From the NCBI GenBank assembly GCA_037482015.1, contig JBBFKT010000001.1:310001-374000 (forward strand): DNA of 64,000 nucleotides, read 5' to 3'. The notes under the pieces were generated by a model that worked only from the letters and a program-made list of their open reading frames with translations, ran no database searches and was not told the DNA's origin. This DNA comes from Thermodesulforhabdaceae bacterium (GTDB taxonomy: Bacteria > Desulfobacterota > Syntrophobacteria > Syntrophobacterales > Thermodesulforhabdaceae). A program made the translations under genes and the position numbers. Of the stretch, positions 43,357 through 52,136 are shown one piece after another (the first letter of the stretch is position 1; the number at the start of each line of letters is the position of its first letter).

Positions 43357-44196
43357 ATGCGGGATGTTCATGTAGAAAAGATTGTGGATGCTGTCCGGGA
43401 TCTCGCCATCAGGGCGAATATTGAACTTGGCGATGATGTTATTACAGCTTTTGAGCGAGCGTTAGATCGGGAGGAATCTCCCACCGGTCGAGACATTCTC
43501 AAGCGCCTTATAGAAAACGCTCGGATTGCTCGAGAACAAAGGATTCCGATGTGTCAAGACACGGGTTTTGCCGTAGTTTTCGTGGAAATTGGGCAGGATG
43601 TTCATATAGTCGGCGGATCTTTAAGGGAAGCGATTGAAGAAGGCGTAAGGCGTGGATATCAGGAAGGTTATCTTAGAAAATCCATCTGCCACTGCATAAC
43701 CAGAAAAAACACGGGAGATAATACTCCACCTGTCATTCATTTCGATATCGTGCCGGGAGACAGGTTGAAAATCATTTTTGCTCCCAAAGGTGGCGGAAGC
43801 GAAAACATGAGTCGTGTAACAATGCTTACGCCGGCTGTGGGTATTGAAGGCGTTAGAGATTTTGTTATTCAGAGAGTTAAAGAATCAGGGCCTAATCCCT
43901 GTCCTCCTACCATCGTGGGGGTGGGGATAGGAGGAACTATAGAACAGGCAGCAATTCTCGCCAAGAGAGCTCTTTTAAGGCCTCTTGGATCACAGAATCC
44001 AGACGAAGAACTTAGAGCCCTTGAAGAAGATTGGCTTGAACGGATTAACCGCCTGGGCATTGGTCCTCAAGGACTGGGAGGACGCATCACTTCCCTTGCT
44101 GTCCACATTAATATGATGCCCTGTCACATTGCTAGCCTTCCTGTGGCGGTTAACATACAGTGTCATGCTGCAAGGCATAAAGAAGTGGAACTTTAA
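43357..44196 (+). CDS. fumA: class I fumarate hydratase, alpha subunit
   Basis: About 279 residues corresponding to the N-terminal half of class I fumarase, or TtdA of tartrate dehydratase. The [4Fe-4S] cysteines are in PMCQDTGFAVVFV, HCITRKNTGDNTPP and GPNPCPPTIVGVGIGGT. It hydrates fumarate to malate with the beta subunit. The ATG at 43357 (MRDVHVEKIVDAVRDLAI) is preferred to ORF start 15 codons earlier since AAGGAG stands seven bases before it. The neighbouring sdh genes make fumarase, not tartrate dehydratase, the likely role. Confidence 0.88.
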   Translation: MRDVHVEKIVDAVRDLAIRANIELGDDVITAFERALDREESPTGRDILKRLIENARIAREQRIPMCQDTGFAVVFVEIGQDVHIVGGSLREAIEEGVRRGYQEGYLRKSICHCITRKNTGDNTPPVIHFDIVPGDRLKIIFAPKGGGSENMSRVTMLTPAVGIEGVRDFVIQRVKESGPNPCPPTIVGVGIGGTIEQAAILAKRALLRPLGSQNPDEELRALEEDWLERINRLGIGPQGLGGRITSLAVHINMMPCHIASLPVAVNIQCHAARHKEVEL

Positions 44197-44209
44197 TAAG
44201 GAGTTTACC

Positions 44210-44767
44210 ATGTCAGAACCGATACGACTGACAACACCTCTTACCGACGATGATGTAAAGCGCCTTAGAATTGGTGATAGAGTGCTTCTTAGTGGCGTGA
44301 TCTATTCTGCCCGAGATGCTGCTCACAAGAGACTTGTTGCGCTAATTAAGGAAGGAAAGCCCCTTCCTTTTGATCTTCAAGGGCAGGTTATCTACTATAT
44401 GGGACCATCTCCGGCTCCACCGGGAAGACCTATAGGAGCGGCTGGACCTACAACAAGCTATCGTATGGATCCTTATGCTCCAGAGCTTATTGCAAATGGA
44501 CTGAAGGGAATGATCGGGAAAGGGGCTCGCAATGCTGAAGTTAAAGAAGCCATGAAAAAATACGGAGCAGTTTATTTTGCAGCCATTGGAGGAGCAGGTG
44601 CTTTGATGTCTCAATCTATCCTTTCTGCTGAAGTTATAGCCTATCCTGAACTTGGCCCTGAAGCAATAAGGCGCCTCGAAGTAAAAGATCTTCCCATTGT
44701 TGTTGCTAATGATATCTACGGTGGGGATCTTTACGAAGATGGAGTAAAACGATATGCGCTTTCTTAG
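44210..44767 (+). CDS. fumB: class I fumarate hydratase, beta subunit
   Basis: 185 residues of the TtdB/fumarase C-terminal type: LTTPLTDDDVKRLRIGDRVLLSGVIYSARDAAHKRL, GPSPAPPGRPIGAAGPTTSYRMD, MIGKGARNAEV and AAIGGAGALM. It provides substrate-binding residues and pairs with the alpha subunit 13 bases upstream. The ATG at 44210 has AAGGAG in front; the open frame reaches back into the alpha gene but without a ribosome site. After the stop comes a short hairpin (44784-44803), then sdhC. Confidence 0.9.
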   Translation: MSEPIRLTTPLTDDDVKRLRIGDRVLLSGVIYSARDAAHKRLVALIKEGKPLPFDLQGQVIYYMGPSPAPPGRPIGAAGPTTSYRMDPYAPELIANGLKGMIGKGARNAEVKEAMKKYGAVYFAAIGGAGALMSQSILSAEVIAYPELGPEAIRRLEVKDLPIVVANDIYGGDLYEDGVKRYALS

Positions 44768-44783
44768 CGTTTTGTTTGTGCTG

Positions 44784-44820
44784 TAAGGGATCACAATCCC
44801 TTAATGTTTATTTTGCGTTT
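44784..44820 (+). terminator. hairpin between fumarase and sdh genes
   Basis: TAAGGGAT-CACA-ATCCCTTA is a perfect 8-bp stem with a 4-base loop, followed by ATGTTTATTTTGCGTTTT. The T-rich tail is broken, so read-through into sdhC is likely. Confidence 0.45.
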
Positions 44821-44850
44821 TAAATATTCTTTGGAAGAAGGAGGGCGTTA

Positions 44851-45243
44851 ATGAAAAAGAAGGTTGTATTTCAACCGAAAGTGCGTTACCGACTTCATCC
44901 AGGTTATATAGCCTGGATTCTTCACCGTGTAACGGGAGTGCTTCTTGGTCTTTACCTCTTCCTTCACATCTGGGTGATCCATCATATAGCTAAAGGAGAA
45001 GAATCCTTTAATAGTGTGATGGCGGTTGTAAATTCGCCCTTTTTCCACTTGCTCGAGATCGGGCTTGTGGGAACAGTTGTCTATCATGCTGTGAATGGCT
45101 TGAGAGTATTTTTCATGGACTATGGGAACCTCGCTCGAAGAGATCTCTTCCGCAAAGCTACCTATGTGACCTTTGCAGTTTCACTCGTGCTTATGGCTAT
45201 CGGGGCGATTCCTATGGTTAAGGCTGTGCTATTTGGGCATTAG
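44851..45243 (+). CDS. sdhC: succinate dehydrogenase cytochrome b subunit
   Basis: 130 residues, three membrane helices: WILHRVTGVLLGLYLFLHIWVIHH, LLEIGLVGTVVYHAVNGLRVFF and ATYVTFAVSLVLMAIGAIPMV. The RxTG pattern in helix 1 and the conserved H in VYHAVNG (haem ligand) mark the SdhC family. Starts with a strong AAGGAGGG. It anchors SdhAB to the inner membrane and passes electrons to quinone. Four-gene order C-D-A-B follows. Confidence 0.9.
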   Translation: MKKKVVFQPKVRYRLHPGYIAWILHRVTGVLLGLYLFLHIWVIHHIAKGEESFNSVMAVVNSPFFHLLEIGLVGTVVYHAVNGLRVFFMDYGNLARRDLFRKATYVTFAVSLVLMAIGAIPMVKAVLFGH

Positions 45244-45261
45244 GAAAGGAGGGATTAAGTA

Positions 45262-45615
45262 ATGCTTGGAAAATATCAGGGGTCTGGACGTTCTGGAGCC
45301 TTTGACTGGTATTTCCAGAGAATTTCTGGAATTGCCTTGGTAATTGGGCTGTTTGTCCACTTTGTGGTGCTACATTTTCTTACCGAGCCTCCACTTAACT
45401 ACGCAAAAGTTATGGCCAGGCTTTCTTCACCTATCTGGAAGACTTTCGATATAGCTTTTCTCGTCTTCGCTATTTATCATGCTCTTAACGGTTTCAAGAT
45501 GATTATAGACGACTACGTTCATGCTCCAACTTTAAGGAGCCTTCTTATAGGAACATTGTGGGTAGTGGCTATTATTTTCTTCGTAATGGGGTTTTTGACC
45601 ATTATCAGCCTGTGA
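45262..45615 (+). CDS. sdhD: succinate dehydrogenase membrane anchor subunit
   Basis: 117 residues with three membrane helices: [50 protein letters not shown] and [24 protein letters not shown] and YHALNG motifs are those of SdhD-type anchors, with His residues for haem b. AAGGAGG stands before the ATG. Together with SdhC it forms the quinone site. The gene pair resembles the b-type anchors of E. coli-like succinate dehydrogenase rather than the single-peptide cytochrome of Bacillus type. Confidence 0.88.
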   Translation: MLGKYQGSGRSGAFDWYFQRISGIALVIGLFVHFVVLHFLTEPPLNYAKVMARLSSPIWKTFDIAFLVFAIYHALNGFKMIIDDYVHAPTLRSLLIGTLWVVAIIFFVMGFLTIISL

Positions 45616-45640
45616 GGCTAAAGGAGGTTTGAAAAGAACC

Positions 45641-47422
45641 ATGGGAAACAACATGCCCGATGTAATTATTCATAAACACGATGTGGTGATTGTAGGAGCA
45701 GGTGGAGCGGGTCTCAGGGCAGCGCTTGAAGCATCCAAGGTGGTAAATACCGCTGTAATCAGCCAAGTTTTTCCTACCCGATCGCATACTGTTTCTGCTC
45801 AGGGAGGCATTGCCGCATCTCTTAGTAACATGGAACCTGATGATTGGCGCTGGCATATGTTTGATACCGTAAAGGGAAGTGACTACCTTGGAGACCAGGA
45901 TGCCATAGAATTCATGTGCCGTATGGCTCCGGAAATCGTTATCGAACTTGAACATATGGGTATGCCCTTTAGCCGAATTGAAAATGGAAAAATTTTCCAG
46001 CGACGGTTTGGCGGTCATACCAAGGAATTTGGTAAAGATGCTATACAGAGAACATGCGCTGCGGCAGACCGGACAGGTCATGCCATGCTGCACACGCTTT
46101 TTGAACAGTGCGTAAAAAATCAGGTGATTTTTTACAATGAATTTTTTGCCATCGATTTGATCAAGAACGAAGATCACGTGGTAGGCGTTTTGGCGTGGGA
46201 TATTGTAAACGGTGGTTTCCACATTTTCCATGCCAAAGCAGTAATGCTTGCTACGGGCGGTTATGGGCGGTGCTACAAGACCACATCGAATGCCCACATT
46301 TGCACAGGTGATGGCCTTGGCATGACGCTCCGGATTGGCCTTCCCGTGGAAGATCTCGAATTTGTTCAATTTCATCCCACAGGCATTTATGGCGTTGGTA
46401 ACCTAATAACAGAAGGTGCACGTGGCGAAGGTGGCTATCTTGTAAACAAAGAGGGTGAGCGGTTCATGAAACGCTACGCTCCCAGAGTTATGGATCTTGC
46501 TTCTAGAGACGTCGTCTCACGTGCTATCGCTGAAGAGATCAGAAACGGACGAGGTTGTGGACCCAGGGGAGACTATGTCCTTCTCAAGCTCGATCATATC
46601 GGCGCTGACGTTATTAATGAAAGGCTTCCGGGCATTTGGGAGCTGACTTATGTCTTTGCCGGTATTGACTGCACAAAGGAGCCTATCCCGGTCGTTCCAA
46701 CCTGTCATTACTGCATGGGTGGCATTCCTACTAACTATTACGCCGAGGTAGTAATTGAGAACATGGAAACCCCTGAAACCCCTGTTAAGGGATTTTACGC
46801 CGCCGGGGAATGTGCCTGTGTTTCTGTGCATGGAGCCAATCGCCTCGGATCCAATTCACTGCTTGATATTATGGTCTTTGGAAAAGTTGGGGGACAAAAA
46901 ATGGCAGAATTTGCCGAGTCCCTTCCGGAACATGTTCCTCTTCCTGAAAATCCAGGTAAAAACGGTATAGATAGAGTCATCAAGCTGTTCAATTCGGATG
47001 GAAAAGAGCGCATGGGACCCATCTGGGAAGAACTTAAAGAATCAATGGATGCAAACTGTGGGGTTTTCCGCACGGAGGAAACTCTTACCAAGCAAAAAGC
47101 CATAATTGATACGCTTATTAAGCGCTTCAAAAATGTGGGAATAGATGACAAAAGCAAGGTTTATAACCTGGATCTTGTGGAAACTCTGGAACTGGAAAAC
47201 ATGCTGGAATATTCAAAGGCGATTGTTGAAGGGGCCCTGGCTCGCACAGAAAGTCGAGGCGCTCATTACCGTGATGATTATCCCAAGCGTGACGATGTAA
47301 ATTGGTTAAAGCATACTCTTGCTTACCTTGAAGAAGATGGTTCTATTCGGCTTGACTACAAACCCGTTCGGCTTAAACCGCTCACTGTTGAAACAATTAT
47401 GCCTGCAGAACGGGTCTATTGA
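45641..47422 (+). CDS. sdhA: succinate dehydrogenase flavoprotein subunit
   Basis: About 593 residues. FAD-binding [18 protein letters not shown] near the start, [17 protein letters not shown] (the His of HTVSAQGG binds FAD covalently), [27 protein letters not shown] and RGGCGPRGD-like GRGCGPRGD, and the active-site region [15 protein letters not shown] and [16 protein letters not shown]. The [21 protein letters not shown] element is the SdhA type. The ATG at 45641 follows AGGAGG by 13 bases; an upstream TTG is too close. It oxidises succinate (or reduces fumarate) in the cytosol-facing domain. Confidence 0.93.
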   Translation: MGNNMPDVIIHKHDVVIVGAGGAGLRAALEASKVVNTAVISQVFPTRSHTVSAQGGIAASLSNMEPDDWRWHMFDTVKGSDYLGDQDAIEFMCRMAPEIVIELEHMGMPFSRIENGKIFQRRFGGHTKEFGKDAIQRTCAAADRTGHAMLHTLFEQCVKNQVIFYNEFFAIDLIKNEDHVVGVLAWDIVNGGFHIFHAKAVMLATGGYGRCYKTTSNAHICTGDGLGMTLRIGLPVEDLEFVQFHPTGIYGVGNLITEGARGEGGYLVNKEGERFMKRYAPRVMDLASRDVVSRAIAEEIRNGRGCGPRGDYVLLKLDHIGADVINERLPGIWELTYVFAGIDCTKEPIPVVPTCHYCMGGIPTNYYAEVVIENMETPETPVKGFYAAGECACVSVHGANRLGSNSLLDIMVFGKVGGQKMAEFAESLPEHVPLPENPGKNGIDRVIKLFNSDGKERMGPIWEELKESMDANCGVFRTEETLTKQKAIIDTLIKRFKNVGIDDKSKVYNLDLVETLELENMLEYSKAIVEGALARTESRGAHYRDDYPKRDDVNWLKHTLAYLEEDGSIRLDYKPVRLKPLTVETIMPAERVY

Positions 47423-47454
47423 TACTCAAAATGACACAAAGAAGGGGTGTATCG

Positions 47455-48165
47455 ATGGCAAAGAAAGTGACATTTACTATTTTTCGATACGATCCTGAGA
47501 AGGATAAAAAGCCTTATTACAGGGACTATGAAGTAGAAATCCGCCGTCCCGGCATGATGGTATTGGATGGCCTGAACCAAATTCGTTGGGAACAGGACGG
47601 AACTCTTGCTTATCGGCGTTCTTGTCGTGAGGGAGTCTGTGGATCTGACGGAATTAATATTAACGGTGTTAACATGCTGGGTTGCATAACCCACATTGAG
47701 GATCTAAAGCCTCCTATTGTGATCCAGCCACTTCCTTCCCTTCCCGTAATTAAAGATTTGGTGGTCGATTTTACTGATTTCTTTAACAAGTATTACATTG
47801 TAAGGCCTTACTTGATCACTAAAACACCTCCTCCCAGCGATCGAGAACGGTTACAAACTCCGGAAGAGCGAAAAAAACTTGACGGGCTTTATGAATGTAT
47901 CCTTTGCGCTTGCTGTAGCACGTCTTGCCCGAGCTTTTGGGCTGATCCGGATTACCTTGGTCCTGCGGCACTTCTCAAGGCATGGCGGTTCATCGCAGAT
48001 TCTCGCGACGAAGGAGCCGATGAGCGACTTGAAACTGTGAACGATCGCCACGGCGTTTGGCGTTGTCACACAATTTTGAATTGCATTGAAGCCTGCCCAA
48101 AGCAACTCAATCCTACAGAGGCTATAGCTAACTTGAAAAAGACGATAGTCCAGAGAAAGTTCTAA
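47455..48165 (+). CDS. sdhB: succinate dehydrogenase iron-sulfur subunit
   Basis: About 236 residues. N-terminal ferredoxin domain with SCREGVCGSDGININGVNMLGC ([2Fe-2S] Cys set) and C-terminal CILCACCSTSCPSFW plus CHTILNCIEACPK for the [4Fe-4S] and [3Fe-4S] clusters. It carries electrons from SdhA to the quinone site. The ATG at 47455 (MAKKVTF) has AAGGGG upstream; the ORF is open 12 codons earlier into the sdhA end. Last gene of the operon, followed by a strong terminator. Confidence 0.93.
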   Translation: MAKKVTFTIFRYDPEKDKKPYYRDYEVEIRRPGMMVLDGLNQIRWEQDGTLAYRRSCREGVCGSDGININGVNMLGCITHIEDLKPPIVIQPLPSLPVIKDLVVDFTDFFNKYYIVRPYLITKTPPPSDRERLQTPEERKKLDGLYECILCACCSTSCPSFWADPDYLGPAALLKAWRFIADSRDEGADERLETVNDRHGVWRCHTILNCIEACPKQLNPTEAIANLKKTIVQRKF

Positions 48166-48183
48166 CCTTTTAAGCCTTTTCTG

Positions 48184-48227
48184 CGGATCGCCTGGGAAGT
48201 TATTTGCTCCAGGCGATCCGTTTTTTT
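48184..48227 (+). terminator. strong intrinsic terminator of the sdh operon
   Basis: CGGATCGCCTGG pairs perfectly (12 bp) with CCAGGCGATCCG around a 13-base loop, followed by seven T. Confidence 0.95.
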
Positions 48228-48242
48228 AACTTTCCCATTGTT

Positions 48243-49009
48243 GAGCGTGTTCTAAAAAACGTCAATAAGGGTGGAGAGGGTGTTCTAAAAAGTGGGTGAT
48301 GTGTTCGTAGCACCGGCCATTTTACGATATTGGTTGGGGATATTGTAGGGGCGACCGGCCGGTTGCCCCTACATGTAAAACAACCTCACAGGGGGAGGAT
48401 GAAGTCTGTAGTCTGTAGGGGCAGGCCTTGTGCCTGCCCTATTATGGGGCAACCACAAGGGGTTGCCCCTACGATGATGCCTTGAATGACAAAATTCAGC
48501 TTGGAAAATCTTCCCAGACTCAGGTGGCTAAAAAACAACCTCAATATATGATTCACCACATAACTGTGGGACAACGTATGGGTTGCCCCCACAAATTATT
48601 ACGGAGTTTTTTAAAACACCCTCATAAGGGTGGAAAACTTTTCTTCTTACTTTGGTCGCCGAGGACGGCGACCCTCCCAATATTTTAACACCGTCTAGGG
48701 AGGGAGGGCGTTCTTGCGGTCTTTTTTTGAGTGTTGCGAACCTATAGACAGGAACCGGACCCCACCCCAACCCTCCCCGTCAACGGGGAGGGAGAAGAAG
48801 TCCCCCGTTGACGGGAGGATTTAGGGGGGTTAGTACTTCCGTGCCCTATGCGAACACAGGCTGGGTTAAATAGCAAGTTACTCGAGCCGGTAATTATAAA
48901 AGTGCGGTGCTCAACGGCCTTATGTTGGCAGGAGCAGCCTCTACCTAGATCATCCCTGTCAACGGGGAGGGAGTTTGGTAAGGGCGACCGGTCGGTTGAA
49001 CACACTCTC
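48243..49009 (-). mobile_element. MITE-like element, copy 5 (outer), interrupted by copy 6
   Basis: Left end GAGCGTGTTCTAAAAA at 48243, right end (inverse) GAGAGTGTGTTCAAC at 49009. With the inner element removed, the sequence reads in the same order as the inverse of copy 3: ACTTTGGTCGCCGAGG, GGCGACCCTCCCAA, GGAACCGGACCCC and CTCCCCGTCAACGGGGAG, then GGGCGACCGGTCGG. It ends 20 bases before the sfsA start codon, so it may provide or disturb that gene's promoter. ORFs inside have no family resemblance. Confidence 0.6.
48276..48623 (+). mobile_element. MITE-like element, copy 6 (inner), with perfect 11-bp target duplication
   Basis: Ends GAGGGTGTTCTAAAAA and (inverse) GAGGGTGTTTTAAAAA, a 16-bp terminal inverted repeat with one mismatch. 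It is flanked on both sides by ATAAGGGTGGA (48265-48275 and 48624-48634), a perfect 11-bp direct repeat. Contents: GTAGGGGCGACCGGCC palindrome, GGGGCAGGCCTTGTGCCTGCCC, GGGGCAACCACAAGGGGTTGCCCC-type palindromes and the CTTGGAAAATCTTCCCAGA-CTCAATATATGATT segment shared with copy 1. No ORF of note. Confidence 0.75.
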
Positions 49010-49029
49010 GGTTACGGGAGCTAATTCTA

Positions 49030-50172
49030 ATGTTCTATAGAGCGGTCTTTATAAGGCGAATCAACCGTTTTGAAGTGGAATGTCTTGTGGACGGAAGAAT
49101 CCTTGAAGCCTATCTTCCAAATCCCGGGAGACTCTGGGAGATTCTTCTTCCTGGTAAAGAACTATACCTGAAAGAGAGCGCTGGAACCGGAAAGCATCAA
49201 TTCACCGTTTGGGCAGCAAGGCGCTATGGATCCCCTGTTCTCTTGCATACTCATTACACCAACGACGTAGCTGAATTGTTTTTACGTAAAGGTATTATTC
49301 CGGGGCTGGAAAAATTTGTTATCAAATCCAGAGAAGTTCCAATAAAGGGTGGAAGGATCGACTTCCTGATGGAAAATCCCGCAGGAGTAAAGCTTTTACT
49401 GGAAGTTAAATCATGCACTTTGTTTGGCGACCGTATTGCTATGTTCCCTGATGCGGTAACAGATCGGGGTAAAAAGCATATTGAGAAATTAGCCGGCGTT
49501 ACGCTGGCGGATTCCAACGTAAAAGCTGGAGTGCTTTTTATGGTTCATGCTCCTCATGTGGATGATTTTTTGCCCGATTTTCACACCGATCCAGCCTTTT
49601 CACGAACTCTTTATGAAAATCGTCATACCCTTATGCTAAAGGCGATTTCAATCAGGTGGGATGATGATCTGCAACCCTGGTTTGTTAAAGATCTAAATAT
49701 CGCCTGGCCGGTTTATGAGAAAGAAGCCCGCGATAGGGGAAGCTACCTGCTTTTGGGATTTCTTCCGGAAAATCTCACACTATCCGTGGGAAGCATTGGA
49801 GAACGCTTTTTCAGGAAAGGCTTTTATGTTTATGTTGGTTCTGCCATGAATTCTCTTTCCCAAAGAATAAATCGCCATCTACGTCGGAAAAAATCCCTTC
49901 ACTGGCATATTGATATGTTGACACCTTTTTTGAAAAAGCTGACACCTCTTCGGATTGAATCTTCCGAACGGCTGGAATGCCTGATAGCCAAAAGGCTTTG
50001 TTCTATCGCAGACTCAACCGTTAGCCGTTTTGGCTCATCAGATTGTAACTGCCCGGGGCATCTTTTCTGGATGATATCAAATCCGCTATATCGCGAATCC
50101 TTTATCAAGCTTCTTGTTGATTTTCGTATCAATCGGCTTTTTCCGTGGCATCCAGATAACGCGCTAAAGTAA
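49030..50172 (+). CDS. sfsA: SfsA nuclease-like domain fused to DUF123 (GIY-YIG-like)
   Basis: 380 residues. N-terminal ~235 residues are SfsA: RRINRFEVECLVDGRILEAYLPNPGRLWEIL, PIKGGRIDFLMEN, LLEVKSCTLFGDRIAMFPDAVTDRGKKHIEKL (PD-ExK-like core EVKSCT). Residues about 238-370 match DUF123: GSYLLLGFLPENLTLSVGSIG, GFYVYVGSAMNSLSQRINRHLR, HWHIDMLTP and CxCPGHLF, a GIY-YIG-related fold. SfsA was named for a sugar-fermentation phenotype and later shown to be a nuclease. GGGAG precedes the ATG. The 3' end overlaps the convergent adenosyltransferase by 44 bases. Confidence 0.85.
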   Translation: MFYRAVFIRRINRFEVECLVDGRILEAYLPNPGRLWEILLPGKELYLKESAGTGKHQFTVWAARRYGSPVLLHTHYTNDVAELFLRKGIIPGLEKFVIKSREVPIKGGRIDFLMENPAGVKLLLEVKSCTLFGDRIAMFPDAVTDRGKKHIEKLAGVTLADSNVKAGVLFMVHAPHVDDFLPDFHTDPAFSRTLYENRHTLMLKAISIRWDDDLQPWFVKDLNIAWPVYEKEARDRGSYLLLGFLPENLTLSVGSIGERFFRKGFYVYVGSAMNSLSQRINRHLRRKKSLHWHIDMLTPFLKKLTPLRIESSERLECLIAKRLCSIADSTVSRFGSSDCNCPGHLFWMISNPLYRESFIKLLVDFRINRLFPWHPDNALK

Positions 50173-50671
50173 ACAGAAAATCGGCAAGCCGGTTAATATA
50201 AGATAGAGCTTCCTGCCTGATTTGTTCCCCTTCGTCCTTTATAGCCGCCATTCGTCTTTCGGCGCGCCTTACTATAGTTCTGGCGACATCTGTTACTGCT
50301 CCTACCAGTGTGGCTCCTGGGTGAACGAATTCTCTAGGCAAAGGAACTTCCAGTTGAAGATCCCTTATCCATTTTTCGATGCGCTCGATTGCTTCTGCAG
50401 AGATTTTGTATGGTGGATCCTGTTGAGTTGATGCCAGCTCTGCTCCCAGTATTACTAGATCGGATTGTATTGTATCTAGCATTTCTTTAACAAAAGAGCT
50501 ACGAGTCAGGGCTTTAACAACCCCTACCATGGAACTGGCTTCGTCTAGAGTTCCATAAGCTTCCGGGCGAAGATTTGCCTTTGAAATTCTCTCGCCTGAA
50601 AGAAGACTCGTTGTTCCACTATCGCCTTTTTTGGAAAAAACGAAAATCTGTTTAACCGGCTCTGTAGCCAT
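50129..50671 (-). CDS. PduO-type ATP:cob(I)alamin adenosyltransferase
   Basis: 180 residues: IFVFSKKGDSGTTSLLSGERISKANLRPEAYGTLDEASSMVG, then IQSDLVILGAELASTQ, FVHPGATLVGAVTDVARTIVRRAERRM and FLFTLARYLD, the PduO/MMAB signatures for ATP binding and the trimer interface. It makes adenosylcobalamin, the cofactor of methylmalonyl-CoA mutase. The ATG at 50671 follows GGAGG by 11 bases. Acts on B12 made or salvaged by the cell (CbiET is in this window). Confidence 0.9.
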   Translation of the reverse strand: MATEPVKQIFVFSKKGDSGTTSLLSGERISKANLRPEAYGTLDEASSMVGVVKALTRSSFVKEMLDTIQSDLVILGAELASTQQDPPYKISAEAIERIEKWIRDLQLEVPLPREFVHPGATLVGAVTDVARTIVRRAERRMAAIKDEGEQIRQEALSYINRLADFLFTLARYLDATEKAD

Positions 50672-50698
50672 TATTAGATTCACCTCCGCTGGAATAAT

Positions 50699-51004
50699 CT
50701 AATGTTTTGGGATGTCGTAAAGTTGCTTCATTACACTTTCGTCGTAGAGCTTGCCAACCTCTTCAAGAAGCTGATTTGTTGCTTCTTCTATTCGGCTTAT
50801 TTCTTTTTCATCTACCATGTCATCTTCAAGAAAAGCGAAGGAATTTCTGAGCTTCTTAAAATGCTCTACAATTTCCGCTCTTATCATTCCTTCTCCTAAA
50901 CGATCGCTTAAGTCTAAAATCGTTTCAATACAGCTTTGTAGTCGCCAACGAGCATGTTTTCCGCCTTTATAGTTCTTACTTTTCCAAAACATCTTGTTCC
51001 ACAT
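50699..51004 (-). CDS. hypothetical helical protein
   Basis: 101 residues, predicted helical, with an acidic middle (LEDDMVDEKEISRIEEATNQLLEEVGKLYDE) and a basic N-terminus (WKSKNYKGGKHARWRL). No signal peptide, membrane helix or motif I know. It ends 28 bases before the adenosyltransferase start and starts two bases past the stop of the PATAN gene on the same strand, so the three genes may be one operon. The ATG has a weak upstream signal and probably depends on coupling. Confidence 0.65.
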   Translation of the reverse strand: MWNKMFWKSKNYKGGKHARWRLQSCIETILDLSDRLGEGMIRAEIVEHFKKLRNSFAFLEDDMVDEKEISRIEEATNQLLEEVGKLYDESVMKQLYDIPKH

Positions 51005-51006
51005 TG

Positions 51007-52002
51007 TTAGCTTGCCCTCAATATCTGAAGTTCTTCTAAAAATGGTGCATAAAAACGTTTTTTTTGAGTTAGTGAGTAATGCAAAAGCTCATCTATCACT
51101 TCGAAAGAATTTTTGTTCACCACCAAGTCCACTCCAAGTCGAAAGGCTGCCCATTTGTCTCGCGTTTTCATAGAGCTACTTAACAAGCAAATGAAAAAGC
51201 GACGTCTTATATTCATGGGGAGTTTTTGCATATAGTAGAGCAGGATATTGTATTCATGTTGTTCTGTTTTTCCTATAGTTTCATCAATAATGATTATTTG
51301 GAAAGATCCTCCCTGAAGATATTTGAATGCATCTCTTCCGGTTCGGGCAACTTTTATGTTGTAGTCTTCCTGATTGAGGAATTTAGAAATTTGCTGAATA
51401 GACTGTTCATCCGATGAGCACAGGAGTACCCCTTCTCGCCCATCAAGAAAAAGCTCCTCAATCGAAGTTTCTTCTCGTTTCCACCGTTCAATTTCTACTT
51501 CGAATCCTTCCAGGATATCTTCATCTCGCACCAGTTCAATCGTGTTTTGACAATTTGGACATCGCACACGCACTTTTTTGCCGGCCGGGATTCGGTCTGA
51601 TGGAATGTAAAACCTTTTTTCGCACTTTTCGCAGTAAACTGTTAATTTTGACTGTTCCTGAGGTTTCAGGTGACCTTCGTCCTTTAAGCGAGCCGCTTCA
51701 AGAATAAGTTGCTGCCATGGCTTGTGGATTGATATCTTTCCTATCATTTCCGGTTCTGTTGGCACTACATTAAATTCCCCGTTCTGCCAGGAAAGAATCT
51801 CATAAAAAGCATCTTCGCCTTCTTTTTCTAGGGTCTGAGCATGAAGAATCTGCCCGCTGGATATGCAAATAGCTCCTTCGCTTGTATCGCTTCTTACTTT
51901 GATTTTGAGATTTTCTGTAGTAGATGTGCAAATTAGCTGAATTATGTCGTGCAACCCAATTCCTACTATACTTCCTCTGAATCCCTGAGCCTGGGTTTCC
52001 AT
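51007..52002 (-). CDS. PATAN (DUF4388), zinc-ribbon and receiver-like domain protein
   Basis: About 331 residues: a DUF4388/PATAN domain (GSIVGIGLHDIIQLICTS, GAICISSGQILHAQTLEKEGEDAFYEILSWQNGEF), a MJ0042-type zinc finger with two CxxC pairs (YCEKCEKRFYIPSDRIPAGKKVRVRCPNC in parts) and a C-terminal receiver-like domain (GVLLCSSDEQSIQQISKFL, IIIIDETIG). The receiver has Asp-Glu at the usual Asp position but may be degenerate. The arrangement suggests a signalling scaffold. The ATG at 52002 has AAGGGG upstream and the open frame begins 17 codons earlier. Confidence 0.75.
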   Translation of the reverse strand: METQAQGFRGSIVGIGLHDIIQLICTSTTENLKIKVRSDTSEGAICISSGQILHAQTLEKEGEDAFYEILSWQNGEFNVVPTEPEMIGKISIHKPWQQLILEAARLKDEGHLKPQEQSKLTVYCEKCEKRFYIPSDRIPAGKKVRVRCPNCQNTIELVRDEDILEGFEVEIERWKREETSIEELFLDGREGVLLCSSDEQSIQQISKFLNQEDYNIKVARTGRDAFKYLQGGSFQIIIIDETIGKTEQHEYNILLYYMQKLPMNIRRRFFICLLSSSMKTRDKWAAFRLGVDLVVNKNSFEVIDELLHYSLTQKKRFYAPFLEELQILRAS

Positions 52003-52136
52003 TGTATGTCCCCTTTTTGCAAAGTGAACATGGTGACTTAGCTTTATTAACATGATAATAATAACATCGGTATGTTCAAATCAGCAAGAGTTGGGAATCG
52101 CTTTTTTACAGTTTGGTTACGCTAGGAGCAAAAAGC

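Noticed and set aside
45605-46375. 256-codon open frame opposite sdhA
   Set aside because: It is the complement of the well-conserved sdhA coding sequence, has no family resemblance and no ribosome site.
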